Both the position numbers and the translations under genes were made by a program. A stretch of 64,000 nt of DNA from Sambucus nigra. Taxonomy: Eukaryota; Streptophyta; Magnoliopsida; Dipsacales; Adoxaceae. Where the stretch lies: assembly GCA_949130495.1 (NCBI GenBank), contig OX422215.1:531509755-531573754 (forward strand), given 5' to 3'. Under the pieces are notes generated by a model. It was not told the origin of the DNA. It searched no databases and saw only the letters and a list, made by a program, of their open reading frames with translations. Positions 25,504 to 38,590 of the stretch are shown piece after piece (position 1 is the stretch's first letter; the number at the start of each line of letters is the position of its first letter).

Positions 25504-28478
25504 TGTAATACCCCGTATTTCTGAATATCCCAAATATTCCATTTAATTAGATTGGAGAATTAAATGAGAAAATATCGTCTTGATTTAAATTACGTAAGAG
25601 TAGTAATTTAAAGAGTTTGATTTAAAATTGTAATTATGGTATATTAATCGGAAGATAGATACCGGTATATATTGCATCATTTTTATTTACTTAGTGCGAG
25701 TGGTAAATAGTTACTTAACGCGTGTAGACAGTGTTGGGGTGAGAACGAGTAATAATTTTTAAGTGACTCAAATGATAATTTAGAGGTCACCAATGAGTCC
25801 GGAAGGGTCAAATTAGTCAAAATAGTATACTCGGGGGTACTAGTTGAGTCCCGGGGCAATTTTGGACTAAACCGAGACCGTTCCAGGGCATTTTGGTCTT
25901 TTAACATAAGAGGGTATGGAGACCTACGAAATTGAGAGTTTTATATCAGCCGTATGATAGATGAATTAGGGTTAGAACACCCATGACAACACCAATACCA
26001 TTAGAGAGAGGAGAGGCACAACTTTCTAAAGAAAAAAGAAGATTTGGGAAGGATTCAAAGGGGTTTCTACCATCAACTTGTTGGGGAAGAAGGATTGAAG
26101 GATGAAGATCATCAATCATCAACAAGAACCACGAAATCAGACCCTACTGATCATAAGGCAAGTTGTTTATTGCAAAAATTTATAATGTTATAATACCCAT
26201 GTGTAGGGTTTTTGAATAGTTTTGTTTAAATCAATATTTTGATTGGAGAAAGATGATATTTATGCATGTTGGGATAGGAATCGCATGTAGAATGATTTAA
26301 ACTATGTAGAGGATTAATATTCAGATTAGACTTGATGATTTTCGGAATAAAAATCTGGATTTTGAATGATAATATGGGAAGAACACCATAACTAGGGTTT
26401 CAAGAAATTCTGGGTTTTAATTCATTAATTCTTTAAAGTAATTGGAGTTTTGATGTAATTGGCACGTTAGAAACTGTCCTAGTATATGTGGAAATATGTT
26501 AGGATCATTGGGTAAAAGTTTGGTGGACAATAATGGAGTTTGGAAATGTGTTAATGGAGGAGAGGATCAACGAAGAAGACAGACTGCGTCTGTCCCTGTT
26601 CGATCGATCGATCGATCTTGAACTATCGATCGATCGACTATGTCGATCGATCGAACCCAGCCGTCGATCGATCTATGCAAGCTGTTTTCCCTAAAGTTTT
26701 GTGTTTAATCCTTCGTTGAGTTTTGGAATGAATGGGTATTCTAGGATTTACATAATACTTATATGGGAGTAATAATAAGACCAGTAGGTATATTGTTGAG
26801 GTCTAATAACGCCATTGGGTGTAGGGCTTGGATTATGGACCAAGGAGAATAATCCGATTTAGTAGAGTATCGGGGACTTCGGAAATTGAGTTACGGGGAG
26901 AAGTAAATTCAATTTAAGTAATAGACCAGTAGGGTAAGCAATAACTACTGAAATTATATGTAAGGGGTAACTAGGACCCTTAGAGTTGTGTGAATACTTA
27001 AATAAATACGATTAATGAGATAAATCGTAAAGCGAATATTGTACGGTAAATATATCAGATTAAAATATTACGTACGTATATGATTAATAGGTCGGGCGTG
27101 TACCTACTGAATTATGTGATCTTTTAGGTAGAGAGATTATACCTAAATTAATTATGTTAGGGTCGATGAGACATTCCGAACTAACATAAAGTTATTATAA
27201 GTTTGGGGTCGATGAGAAATACCGAACCAAACTTTGAACTGGTGTCGCGATGAGAAAGTCCCGAACCAGAATATGTGTATATATATATTTTTAAAATAAT
27301 TGGGGTTGATGTATCATGCCGAACCAATTCTTATTTGGGGTCGATGAATCATTCCGAACCAAGAGTCCTTTATGTGTATAAAAGGGGCAAAATAGCAGTG
27401 ACTAATATTTAGTATATATTGTGTGTGAAATATATATACCTGATGATATTCTACTTACATGTATTAGTAGATTGATATATTATGTATTTAAAGATACATA
27501 CTGAATTGGTAAGTTAAGTAGTGAAACTTAATTACGAAATGAACCTTTAGATAGAGAAAATCTATTTAGTAATTCAAGTAGCGAAACTTAATTACATAAG
27601 TGGGAAAGTCAACAATTGTGAAAATTGTAGTAATTTTAGTAGTGAAGCTAAATGGGAAATCTTGAAAAATAACATAGATGAAATATTACTTGAGAATTAA
27701 TTAAAATACGCGAGATGTTAGTAAAACGGTTGTACTGTATGGGCGGTACTGGAACTTGGGTACAGATAAGTTCAGTTTACTACTTTGGTTTTAGTTATCT
27801 TGAGAAGTATGACTAGACAAACTAAGTGTGGAACGTTAGGTGTGCACCAAAGATGAGGGGTGAGTTAACTCAAGAGAGTGTACGAGAACCTAACATGTGT
27901 AATCAATAACCGCATTTTATATTGTGATAAACGCTTGCTAAATATTTTCAAAATGTTTTGAGTACTAACTCTTGCTATAAAATATTTTCAAAACCTTTTA
28001 GGTGTCCAGCCACAGGGACGCCATGTGTGATGATTCCATTCCAGACTCGGAGTTGTAGCACAGTGGATGCTTACAGGATTTAACTAGACGATATCTCTCA
28101 TTCAGATCTAGCACAGGATCTCGCACTCTTCTATGTATGGACTTGTGGTCCGGTATTAGTCTCAGATGTTAGTTTCAGACTAGTGGTTATTCTATTGTTG
28201 TTTGGGATTTTTAGCCGATGGTTTATTCGGTAATACTTTTGTTCTGTTGTACTTTTACTTTGATGTTTGTATTATAGTACATGATTATTTGTACTTTGTT
28301 CCGCATGGTCGATTTTTCTGTTTTAAGAAAGATAAAATTTGGCACCGGTCTAATTTTACTTAGGGGATTAGTAATTAAAAAGTTTTCGACAGTGATGCTA
28401 AGAATGAACCATTTGAGAAACCTGTTTTAATTTAATGAAGGCCTGATCACCCGATGTTTAATTAGGCGGGGTGTCACA
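25504..28478 (+). repeat. Array LTR 3
   Basis: 2975 bp, ending GGCGGGGTGTCACA. It is followed by GTGGC, the right-hand partner of ATGGC at 11696-11700. Confidence 0.92.
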
Positions 28479-28483
28479 GTGGC

Positions 28484-29110
28484 TTAGTCTTAGCTTACTA
28501 AACAAGTCTTACCTCTTAGCCTAAAAAATAAAACTCTTAAAAGATCCCAAAACTAACTGGTTATTCGATCCTTGCTTGCTCTAATAAGACTTATTGCTAA
28601 GTTAATGTGTCAAAGACAACGATAAAAATTTTAATCATATGACGAGCTCCTGCACTTTCACTTACTTTTGTGATTGCTGAGAGACTTCTCATTTGTTCCC
28701 CTTGATTATTGATGAGGTTTACTTGCGCATTAGTTTGTCCTCACTATTGAGGAAGTGCCCGTGTTTCTCTTCAAGTGGTTGAGGTGGTGCTCGTGCAACT
28801 TTCATAGTTAATTTGTGTCGCACACGTATCCCTCAGATAACTGAGGGTTGCTCATGTACCCCTCAACAATCTCCAATAATTATTATCTTTGAACCTCAAT
28901 TTGAAGACCTTACACTTGGAATTTAAAGATGAACTAAGGTGAATGTTGCTTAGAATTTCACGTAGACTGCGGATTCCAGGTCAAGTTTTAAAGATGAATC
29001 CCGATAGAATTTTAGATTTATACATTTATGGATTTTTTTATTCGTTTAAGGTAGTGGTGTTCTCTCATGGTTAATTTGTGAGATAGGGATGTTGCGATGG
29101 ATTATAGTAA
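28484..29110. other. Intergenic, no gene recognised
   Basis: Mixed AT-rich sequence between the LTR array and the LINE remnant, with no supported feature. Confidence 0.4.
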
Positions 29111-29121
29111 TTACTATAAAG

Positions 29122-29423
29122 GACAAAATTAAAAATTAGTATCTGAGAGAAGTTAGGAGTATCTCTCATTAGCGATAAATTAAGAGAAAGTAGACTTAAG
29201 TGGCACGGACATGTGTTGTCTAGCCCAGTAGATGCACCTATAACAAGAGGAGGATTATTGGAAATAGAGGGTAAAAGATAAAGAGACCTCCCTAAGATAT
29301 CGTGAAAGAAAATTATCGGGAGAGATTTTAAGGAATTAAACTTGAATGATAATATTGTATATAATAGATTAGAGTGAAAAAGAAGAATCCATGTGGCCGA
29401 CCCCATATGATGGGATCAAGGCA

Positions 29424-29425
<2 letters not shown>
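29122..29425 (+). pseudogene. LINE (RTE-like) reverse-transcriptase C-terminal remnant
   Basis: Reading from 29159 gives VSLISDKLRESRLKWHGHV, then PVDAPITRGG, IGRDFKELNLNDNIVYNRLE and RRIHVADPI-stop-WDQGK. This is the signature C-terminus of plant non-LTR elements (RLRWFGHV ... RAEWRKRIHVADPT). Upstream DKIKN-stop-YLRE is in another frame, so there is a frameshift near 29157. Stops replace expected Arg and Trp codons, consistent with C-to-T decay. The RT core is absent, so the copy is 5' truncated. Confidence 0.82.

Positions 29426-29483
<58 letters not shown>
29426..29483. repeat. (GAT)n microsatellite, LINE 3' tail
   Basis: About 19 GAT units directly follow the LINE coding remnant. RTE-type LINEs often end in a short tandem repeat rather than poly-A. 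Confidence 0.9.
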
Positions 29484-29484
<1 letters not shown>

Positions 29485-30100
29485 CGAAGATGATCTAATC
29501 CCCATTGTTTGTATAAATATATTTCAAGATATGTGTTGCATCTTATATATCATACTTGTATATAAAATTCTTGTTCTAAACATGATTACGTATATAAAAT
29601 TCTTGTTATAAAGATGATTATTATTTTCATGCTGAGTAGATGGGGAAATCATAATTAGATGATATTATGCATATGTTGGGTGTAGAATTAGGTAAAATAA
29701 TAATAATACCTAATTTGTGGCAATCTTAATAAAGATATTATATTACGAGACAAATTTTATTGTTCATATTAGAGGATATTAAGGAATCCTTTAGCCAACC
29801 CACTAGTTGGATGGGGTTTGCTTTCGGTCTATTTTCTTGTTTATTATCTCGTGAGTCATGCCATGGAACCTTAGGGCTATTAAGCCATTTTTTACGGGTT
29901 GTTAGGACATTGTGTTAGGATGATGAGTGGAATTCCCTATCATGCCTTATGATTGTGATTGAATTGATTTTGGTGTCATGCAAAGTTGGGAGGATAATTG
30001 AAAAGAGGGTGATCGAGAGTCCAGACCGTACTGAAGGAAGTGTGGTGCAAGTTTGATATATGGGGGACATTGAAATGTATAGTGATGTGTGATGAGATAC
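29484..30100. other. Intergenic, no gene recognised
   Basis: AT-rich sequence without a supported ORF or repeat boundary. Confidence 0.4.
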
Positions 30101-30547
30101 TAGGATGTGATATTTATCTTAGGATGATAGTTGGGTGTTGATATGCATAAAATCTTACATATATATACACACACATGCACTCACGGGTAAGTGCAATTCA
30201 CTTGGAGCATTTGTATGAGCCTGTTGAGTTTCACGCTCACACCCCCGCTGTTTATATATGAATTACCAGTTTTGCATGAGTAGCTATTTATTATTATTGA
30301 TTCGGTGATTCGAATTTAGGATACAAAGATGCGTAGAGAGCTATGTATATTATTTCTAAAGTATCGTACATTTTATTGTAAAAAAATATAAGAGTACTTT
30401 TGAGATTAATGAGAACAAAGAGTTTATATACTCACTTTATGCTTCTATAAATATTTATTTAGCCGTTGGAACTTTATTAAATGGTTTTAAATTGGACATT
30501 TATATTTTTTAGTAGCATCTCAGGGATTTATTTTCTCGCGGTGTTAC
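30101..30547 (+). mobile_element. Possible degraded gypsy LTR end
   Basis: It contains GAGTTTCACGCTCACACCCC and ends CTCGCGGTGTTACA, which resembles the right part of Tekay/Del-like LTRs. The left edge and any partner were not found. Confidence 0.3.
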
Positions 30548-31337
30548 ATGAACCACTTGGATCTTTGAAATGCTTAAGTGGTGGAAACGAACTGATGTAA
30601 TGTTTAACCTTTCAATAAATGTTTCATATGATTAATCTTCTTCTTATTTGAAGCAATCTATCACCAATTGTTAAATTATCCAAAATTTATAAATAATTCA
30701 GATGGTTCAAACTTAAAAAACTACAAAAATTGGTGAAAGGATTCAAGTTACTATTTGTAGTAAAAATATAGATATCATAAGAAGTATTGTTGTGACTATT
30801 CTCTAAAGCCCGTAAATAATCTTCCTCCTACCACTACCACAAGTGGTCTTTCGAAAGGGCACGTAAAAATTGATTGGATCCTAAATTCATGTTCTATTTT
30901 GAAGGTATTTCTTGGTTCAAGGATCGTTTAAGCATTTCAATTTAAAACAACAAGACTATTTTCATAATGAGAGAAGCCCCGATATATAAATTCCTTTAGT
31001 AGGAAAGAAGCTTACACATTTTTTTATGAGACTTGAATTCTTAAACATGATAAATAAGTTTATATGAGAAAAGAAATCACACAATAATCATTAAAATTAA
31101 TTAATATGGCAAGTGCAAAAAATAGTTGCTCGTCATCCAATCATAACGAAAACATACTATAACTGACATAAATGAATTTTGAGTTTCCAAAGTATGATTT
31201 ATTTTTATATTAACACTTCCCTTTAAAAATGTACAACGCAACATTATAGACCTAAATTATTACAGTCACCTAAACAAATAACACACCATATGGTGAATCA
31301 TTTATTTTTATAATTACAGTCACCTGATTTTACCACC
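30548..31337. other. Upstream region of copia element E, 5' LTR not identified
   Basis: AT-rich, with possible weak gag-like text near 30700 (GSNLKNYKNW) but no LTR matching the putative 3' LTR at 61744. The 5' part of the copia element is probably deleted or too decayed to read. Confidence 0.35.
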
Positions 31338-32423
31338 ATGTGGTTCAATGGCACTCAAACCATAAATGAACACATGATTGAAATGACCGATCTGGCTGCT
31401 AAGCTTAAAGGTTTGAGCTTCACTGTGGATGACTCATTTCTCATCCAATTTGTCCTAAACTCCCTACCTCCTGAATATTGTCATCTCCATATCAATTACA
31501 ACACTATAAAGGATAAGTGGAATGAAAATGATTTGCATAGAATCTTAGTGCAGGAAGAAGGAAGGCTGAAGCAACACAAGGGTGACGTGTTTAAATGGTA
31601 GGTGGTTAACTTGATGGTCAGAGGAGCTGGATGTAAAAAGAAGACCGAAATGTAATTAAGCATGGTCCTAGACCATCTCATCAAGTATAACCTTCAATAT
31701 CTACTGGTAAGAAGAAAAAGAATGAAAATTGTCATTTTAATAAAAAAAGACCATTTCCAAAAATATTGACAAAAACACAAGGTTAGGTTCGAGAAAAGCG
31801 ATAAGCCTGTAGCTTTTGTATGTTATGAATCAAACCTTATTAATGTTCCTTCTAATAATTGGTGGATTGGTTCTGGTTCTATGTGTCATGTTTTTAATTC
31901 GATGCAAGGATTCCTTTCAACTCGCAGAACAAACCAAAATGATATATTTCTCTAGATGGGCAATCGAGCAAGGTCTAAGATAGAAGTTGTAGGAGTATAT
32001 CGTTTAATTTTGAATTCTAATTTTTTTATATTTACAAAAAGACTCATTACTTTCCTTCAATTTATAGAAATTTTGTTTTAATATCTAAACTCTCTCTTGG
32101 TGGTTTTATTATTGAATTAAAAAATAATAGTTCCAGTTTGATTAAAAATTCTTCTTATGATGGTTCTAGATTTATGATAGATGGTTTGTATCAATTTAAT
32201 ATTGAAAATAAATTTTATAAATTCATAATATCCTTGAATCCTAATATTTGAATGAAACATGTATCAAATAATGAAACATCATCTTACTTATATCATAAAC
32301 GTTAGGACACATATCCAGGCCAAGAATTGAAAGGATTATTAAAGATGGAATTCTCTATAACCTAGATTGGGTCAATTATGATGTATGCGTGGATTATATT
32401 AAAATCAAACAAACCAAACGCAC
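31338..32423 (+). pseudogene. Copia element E, left part: gag, protease, pre-integrase
   Basis: The gag segment at 31338-31601 reads MIEMTDLAAKLKGL and FVLNSLPPEYCHLHINYNT, typical of copia gag (UBN2-like). A protease remnant near 31855-31930 reads NNWWIGSGSMCHVFNSMQGF; the expected catalytic Asp of D-S-G is Gly. Text at 32060-32250 (GLYQFNIENKFYKF) and the pre-integrase finger (LDWVNYDVCVDYIKIKQTKR) end exactly at the target site CGCAC. Several frameshifts and stops. The reading continues at 58841 after the inserted element B. Confidence 0.85.
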
Positions 32424-32909
32424 TATTATATGTAAAAATTACGCTCCTATAAGGACTAATGATATATATACACTAATGTGGCCGCATAGCCAATTTGATC
32501 ATCTTCAGAGACACTTAGTCGGTTGAAAGACTGACTAGCTCCAAAAGGCCAACCATCAGGAAGACCAAAAGTTACTCGGATGGGATGCCAACGAGCTTTG
32601 AATTCCAAGAGTTTCATTTATTATATATAGACATGTAAATGCATGTCAATATAAAGGCGTTCCATATAGGATTTTACACCACTATAAGTAGGAAATACTC
32701 CCTCAGCTAGAGGGATAACTCAAATCATTCATATGCACACCATACTGATCTATTGTAAATCCTACTAAATAAAACCAACAATGAATGTAAGCTATTTTAT
32801 AGTTGAACCACTCTAAACATCTCTCCTCTTGTGTGTGTGATTTGTTTAACTCACTATATTATTATTTGTGATTATAAATCTAGAGTAAGTCTGTTTTTAG
32901 ACATCAACA
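32424..32909 (+). mobile_element. Element B 5' LTR
   Basis: 486 bp, TATTATATGTAAAAATT...GACATCAACA, with the initial TG changed to TA. It is preceded by CGCAC (32419-32423), which recurs at 58836-58840 after the 3' LTR. It carries AAATAAAACC and the hairpin region at 32780-32812. Confidence 0.9.
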
Positions 32910-32911
32910 GA

Positions 32912-32930
32912 TTGGCGTCGTCTGTGGGAA
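32912..32930 (+). promoter_or_regulatory. Element B primer binding site
   Basis: TTGGCGTCGTCTGTGGGAA starts 2 bp after the LTR. The same site follows the LTRs of C (45090) and F (62767). I do not assign the tRNA with certainty. Confidence 0.75.
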
Positions 32931-32990
32931 CGACTGTTATTAAGTGTTCTCTACCTCTACCTCATATACTTCATTCTTTAGTTTCAAGAA

Positions 32991-34610
32991 TGAACACTGC
33001 CCCTGAAAGCAGCCTGGCGACTCTAGGAGATAATCAAGAAATATCTGCTCACAGATCTTCAAATATCCTGTTTAATTTGGCTAAGGGACAAGAGGTTATG
33101 CAGGAGTCACTCAAACAGTTGGCCCGTACAATATAAGACAATTTTTCAAACTCTAGGAGAGATATGCCACCTCCACCGGCCAGAAATGAAAGATGTCACT
33201 CGTTCTTCTCGCAAACGGCCATACCGTCCCGACACAATTTCTTCAGTCAGATCAACGGATTACTATGTCGGTAGATCCTTTTCCAAAGAAAGGTCAAATA
33301 TATTAGAGAGGATAAGTAGGGAGTCTACTTTTAATAATTTAGGACCCCGAGTAACTGGAGGTCATCATCAAGAGCAGGAGCATCATCATAAGAATAGAGA
33401 AGGTTCTATGAGATCAAGATCTACCATGAGGGGCTCTGTGCATACCGAGCAAGCCTCTTAGGACAAGAGTTCGGCATATAGGGATAGTAAAGCTATTAAA
33501 TCCACCTCGACAAAATCCAAGTAAGAAGAAAAGCCTTGGAAGGGATCCATGCAACGGTTGGAAGATCGGCCAGGTGAAATGGAAAAAACTAAGAATCCAC
33601 TGCAAAGGAGTTTTGTTAAAGGTTCACCTTTTATTCAGGCTATCGTGAACTACCCTACACCATCAATGTTCAAGCCACTAGTAGTTACTCCCAAGTATGA
33701 TGGGAAAACAGATCCAGTCCTACACATAGAGCAATATCAAGCTGCTGCCGACATTTACTCAGTGCCCAATGAGATGAGGTGTAGATTTTTCTCCAGTTCT
33801 ATCACAGGGCCAGCCTAAATCTAGTATAATAATCTCCCAAGAGGTAAAATCTTTAGTTTTCTTTAATTAGCTGAATTATTCATAGATAAATTTTTCTTCG
33901 AGGCTAAGCCGATCAAGAGTGTCACTCATCTCTTGACCATGCAATAAAAGTCGAGAGAAAGTACATGAGAATATATTACACATTTTAACAATGAAAAACT
34001 AGAGGTGTACGACTATGAGGAGTAGACATTCATTGCAGTACTTATGAGTGGGTTGCTCACTAAATATCTCTACTATGCTTTGGCGAAGAATCCCCCCAAA
34101 ACTATGACAGAATTAATGGCTAAAGATGAAAAGATAATGAATGTCAGGTAGTTCATGGCTCCAAAGGAAGCTCCTGTGACCTAGGGTGAAGGTCATAAAA
34201 ATAATAACAATTCATTTAGGAAGGATTAAAAGGATAAAAAGAGTTAAATTCACCTGGAAAGTTGAAGACACCCCCCAACAAGAGGGATAAGTGCAAGTAA
34301 TGTGACTTTCATAGGGACCATGGGCACAACACCAACAGCTACATTGTATTAAAGAATGAGATTGGAAATCTTATTTGGCGAGAAAAACTGAGTAAGTTTG
34401 TTGTTCGAAATAGCAATCGAGATGATCGAAGAAAGTTTGAATATCCAGACCGAGAAAGGAAAGATAATAAAATAGCAGGAAACAACAATTTTGAAGAAGA
34501 TTCGGACTTGTCGAAGAGGCTTGAGGAACCAGATGTGGAAGTAGGAATGATATCCTTTGGATGCCACTTCATCGTAGGAGGAGATCCAACTATAGAAAGG
34601 AAAGCTTAAT
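32991..34610 (+). pseudogene. Element B gag (decayed)
   Basis: The start is the ATG at 32991 (MNTAPESSLATLGDNQ). The retrotransposon gag domain is at about 33549-33960, with VVTPKYDGKTDPVLHIEQYQ and the counterpart of IWYNNLPRGK. A CHHC zinc knuckle lies near 34296-34345 (CDFHRDHGH...). Numerous stops and several frame changes separate these blocks. The best guide is the gag of element C at 45154-46840, which has the same blocks in the same order. Confidence 0.85.
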
Positions 34611-37600
34611 TAAATGAAGCCAAAGCCTGCCCAACTGTTAGACGAATTAACATGGCTAAAAAAAGTGATAATCAATTGAGGGAAGTCAATAAAGACAGAC
34701 TTGTGATCTAATTCTCAAAAAATGATCTGGGTGGGTTACTTTATCTTCACAATGATCTATTAGTTATCACTTACAGAGTTCATCATGGTAGAGTTTCAAG
34801 GATATTGGTTGATAATGGGAGTTCATCTGATGTAATGTTCTACAACTGTTTTCAGAGCTTATAGTTGAAGGAGAGTAAGTTAGAACCATATTATAGACCT
34901 CTTATTGGATTTGCAGGAGAAAAATTATACCCATTGGAATGATCAAGCTAAAATTTTTGGTCAGCACCTGGCCCGCGAGTAGGAGAGAAAGAATTCATTT
35001 TTTGTAATAGATAAAAATGCCCCACGAGCATACAATATCATCCTAGGATGAGTGGGAATAAAGCAATTAGAAGTTGTGTCATTTATAGTGCATCAATACA
35101 TGAAGTTTCCAACAAATTATGGAGTCGGCATAGTAAATGATAACCAAAAATAGGCCAGGGAATGCTATTATACTTCAGTCGACCAATAGGAAATCCAAAT
35201 GAAAAGCACAGACACTTTCCACATCGATATTCTATATCCTTGGGAAGAAGAGAAGCTGGTAAAGGGACAAGTTATTGAAGAAACATAAGTTATTGTGACG
35301 GACTACGATAAGGCAAAAATAATTAACTATATTGGTTCAAGACTCAAACAGGAATTAATTGCATTCCTTAGAGAAAGGAAAGATGTGTTAGCTTGGAGCC
35401 ACGAAGATATTCCATAGATTGATCCAAACTTCATTTGCCATGTGCTTAATATCTATCCAGATTCTAAGTCGATTAAGCCAAAACAAATAGTTTTTAGCCC
35501 TGAAAAGAATATGATAATCTAGGAGGAAGTGGAGAAATTTTAACGAGAACAGTTCATTGAAGATATCAAGTACTCTAGTTGGTTGGCTAATATGGTAATG
35601 GTTAAGAAGAAAAATGACAAATGGAGCATGTGTGTAGATTTCACAGATCTTAATAAGGCATGTCCAAAAGATCATTTCCCTTTACCAAGGATTGGTCAAT
35701 TGGTCGATACTACAGCAGGTCATGAGTTACTAAGTTTTATGGATGTTTATTCTCGTTATAATCATATTAAGATGAAAACTAAAGACAATGAAAGAACTTC
35801 GTTTATTACTAGTCGAGGAACTTATTGTTGTAATGTTATGTCCTTTGGATTAAAGAACGCTGGATTAAACTATCAGAGGTTAGTGAACAAGGTTTTTGAA
35901 GACTAGATTAGAAAAAACATGGAAGTTTATGTAGATGATATGCTCACTAAGATAAAGTTTATTGTCGACCACATCGCGGACTTGGCTCAAACCTTTGATC
36001 AACTGGAGAAACATTAGATGAAGCTCAATTCAACCAAATATATTTTTGGAGTACAGGAAGGAATGTTCCTTGTGTACATCATCAATCAAAGGGGACTAGA
36101 AGCAAACCCTGTTAAAATTAAAGCCTTGTTGGAAATGTAGTCCCTGACTAGCAAAAAAAAGGTTCAAAAGTTGACAGGAAGAGTAGCTGCATTAAATCGT
36201 TTTGTCTCCCGAGCAACTGATAAATGTCTTTCATTCTTTAAGGTTCTAAGAAAGACCTTTGAGTGGAATTAAAAATATAAAAAGACTTTCCTGGAGTTAA
36301 AGAAGTACTTGGGTTCTCCCCCACCCCACTCTCAACCAATTTTGGGAGAAAAACTATATCTATACTTGGATATTTCAGAGTCAGTCTTTAGTTCAGCATT
36401 GATCCGATTAGATGACGGCTTTCAAAGGACAGTATATTATACTGAAAAAGCATTCCGAGGAGCTAAAGTCAGATATCCACGCCCAAAGAAATTAGCCTTG
36501 GCTCTCATTGAAGATTCTAAGAGGATGAGTCCATACTTTTAGGCCCACACCATTATTGTCTACTAGAATTGCATAAACCTGAGAAATCTGGAAGGTTAAT
36601 ATCTTGAGCAGTTGAATCGGGAGAGTATGAAAATATTTATGAACCCAGAATTGCAATAAAAGGTCAAGCAATGGTAGACTTCATAGCCGAGTTAACATAT
36701 GTAGAGGAGAAACATAATCCAAGTTTGCATGTTAAGCAGACTTCTTCAGAAGAGAGCATAGTTCAAAAGTAAATAGAGATTGTGATCAATCAACCAGACT
36801 CACTGTCTCCTCAAGAAAGGATTCAACAGGGAAAGAAGATGTTCAAATAAGGAGTACTGGTATTAGAAGAATTCTCCGGTGATATTCCAATATGCCAGTT
36901 ATTTGTAGATGGATCTTCATATGCTATTGGAAGTGGAGCGGGTCTCATCATCAACACTTTGGATAATTTAGATGTCGAATATGCTCTTAGATTCCAATTC
37001 AAGGTTTCTAATAATGAGGCAGAATATGAAGCATTGGTCACAGGATTGGAATTGGCTCATCATTGGGCACCGACCAAGTACTAGTATATAGTGATTCTTA
37101 ATTATTTGTCAATCAAATGCAGCAGATTTATGGTGTTAAAGGGCAAACGATGATGAGATGTCATCAAAAAGATATGGAGCTTATTTATTGGTTTACTTCA
37201 TTATGAATGGTGAGAATTCCTAGGATTGAGAATCCTGAGCAGACGCTCTTACTCGGCTTACTTCAGCAACTCCAATGGAGCTCAGGCGAACAATCCTAAT
37301 AAAAATTCTTGCCCATATAAGCATTGGCGAAATGGATGTCAGTATAGTATCTGCGTAATTAGGTCCCTCGTGGATAGATCCAATTAGAGAGTACATTGAA
37401 AGAGGAACACTTCCATTCGACCAGAAATAGGCTAGGGAGATGAGGTATAAAGTAGCCAATTACGTTCTACAAAAAGGTGTTCTATATAGGTGAGGATACA
37501 TTATTTCCCTATTGTGTTGTGTTCATCCAAATGAAGTAAATAATCTAATCAAAGAGGTTCATGAAGGTTCATGTGGAGATCACACAACTGGGAGGTTTAT

Positions 37601-38590
37601 AAGATAATAAATAGCAAAGCAAGGTTACTACTGTCCATTAATGAAAGAAGACTTGTTGCCTTCACCAAAAATTGTGATAAGTGAAAAAAATTTACCACTA
37701 TCCACAGAAGGCCAAGAGAAAGTCTAACACCCATCACTTCTCCATAGCCTTTCATTATTTTGGGAATTGACTTGGTCGGGTTACTACCGACCACCAAGGG
37801 AAGGTTTAAATATCTGGTTGTAGTAGTTGATTACTTCATCAAATGGGTGGAGGTTGAGCCTTTGATTGATATGCCTTATCAGAGGGTTTTTCAGTTCATA
37901 TGGAAGTAGATCATTAGCAGGTATAGCATGCCTTACGCCTTCATCATCAACTATGACACTTAATTTGATAATAAAGAATTTGAAGAATACTGAATCAGAT
38001 CTAGCATTCAGAAACTTCATTCAGTACCTGTGAACCCACAGTGCAATATCCTGATAGAAATCACCAACAAAACCATGATAGATGGGTTGAAAAAAAGTTT
38101 GAATGAGGCTAAAGGCAACTAGATTAATAAACTACATAGTTTCCTTTGTGCCTATATGACTACGCCCATAACAGCAACGGGGGAAAACCCTTACATGCTA
38201 GCTTTTGGCAATGAGATAGTGGTACCAGTTGAAATAGGTCTGCCAAATCACAGGGTGTTTAACTTTGATTCACCCAAGAGTGGCCTTATGAGGCGATTAG
38301 ATCTATACATGATAGAAGAAGTCCGAGAAGACGCTGATATTCGAATGGCTTCTTATCAGCAAAGAACTACACAATTTTATAACCAAATGGTCAAGTCGAA
38401 CAACCTAAAGCATGGAGATCTGGTGCTTGAGAAAGTAATTCAAAATGCCAATAAGTTGGAGCCTTATTGGCATGGTCTTTACTGCATCTCGACGGTCATC
38501 TGACCAGAAACTTATCATTTGGAAACTCTGGAAGGAGAAGAATTTAATAACCCTTGGAACGCAGACCATCTGCGCAAGTATTACCAGTAA
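34611..38590 (+). pseudogene. Element B pol (decayed): protease, RT, two RNase H domains, integrase
   Basis: The protease has VDNGSSSDVMFYNC near 34806. RT covers 35583-36140, with CVDFTDLNKACPKDHFPLPR, SFGLKNAG and an intact YVDDML near 35930. The gypsy-type RNase H is near 36340-36600 (LYLDISESVFSSALIRLDDG). A second, archaeal-type RNase H is near 36895-37080 (LFVDGSSYAIGSGAG, SNNEAEYEAL). Integrase covers 37510-38590 (HEGSCGDH, IDLVG, WHGLY) and ends NADHLRKYYQ-stop. Dozens of stops and indels make it far more decayed than element C. Confidence 0.88.

Larger units (their letters stand above)
11701..28478 (+). mobile_element. Tandem retrotransposon array: LTR-internal-LTR-internal-LTR
   Basis: Three nearly identical LTRs (TGTAATACCCC...GTGTCACA, 2975 bp each) alternate with two nearly identical internal regions of about 3.93 kb; the period is 6901-6902 bp. 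The left flank is ATGGC (11696-11700) and the right flank is GTGGC (28479-28483). This is close to a 5-bp target duplication with one change, so the whole array fits one original insertion. The primer sites are of the TGGTATCAGAGC type. The internal end ATTTCGAGGACGAAATT plus a purine tract is typical of Tekay/Del-like plant gypsy elements. No gag-pol reading frame survives, so it behaves like a large non-autonomous derivative. Confidence 0.9.

Noticed and set aside
29071..29406. Minus-strand ORF of 111 codons
   Set aside because: Shadow of the LINE reverse-transcriptase remnant on the plus strand.
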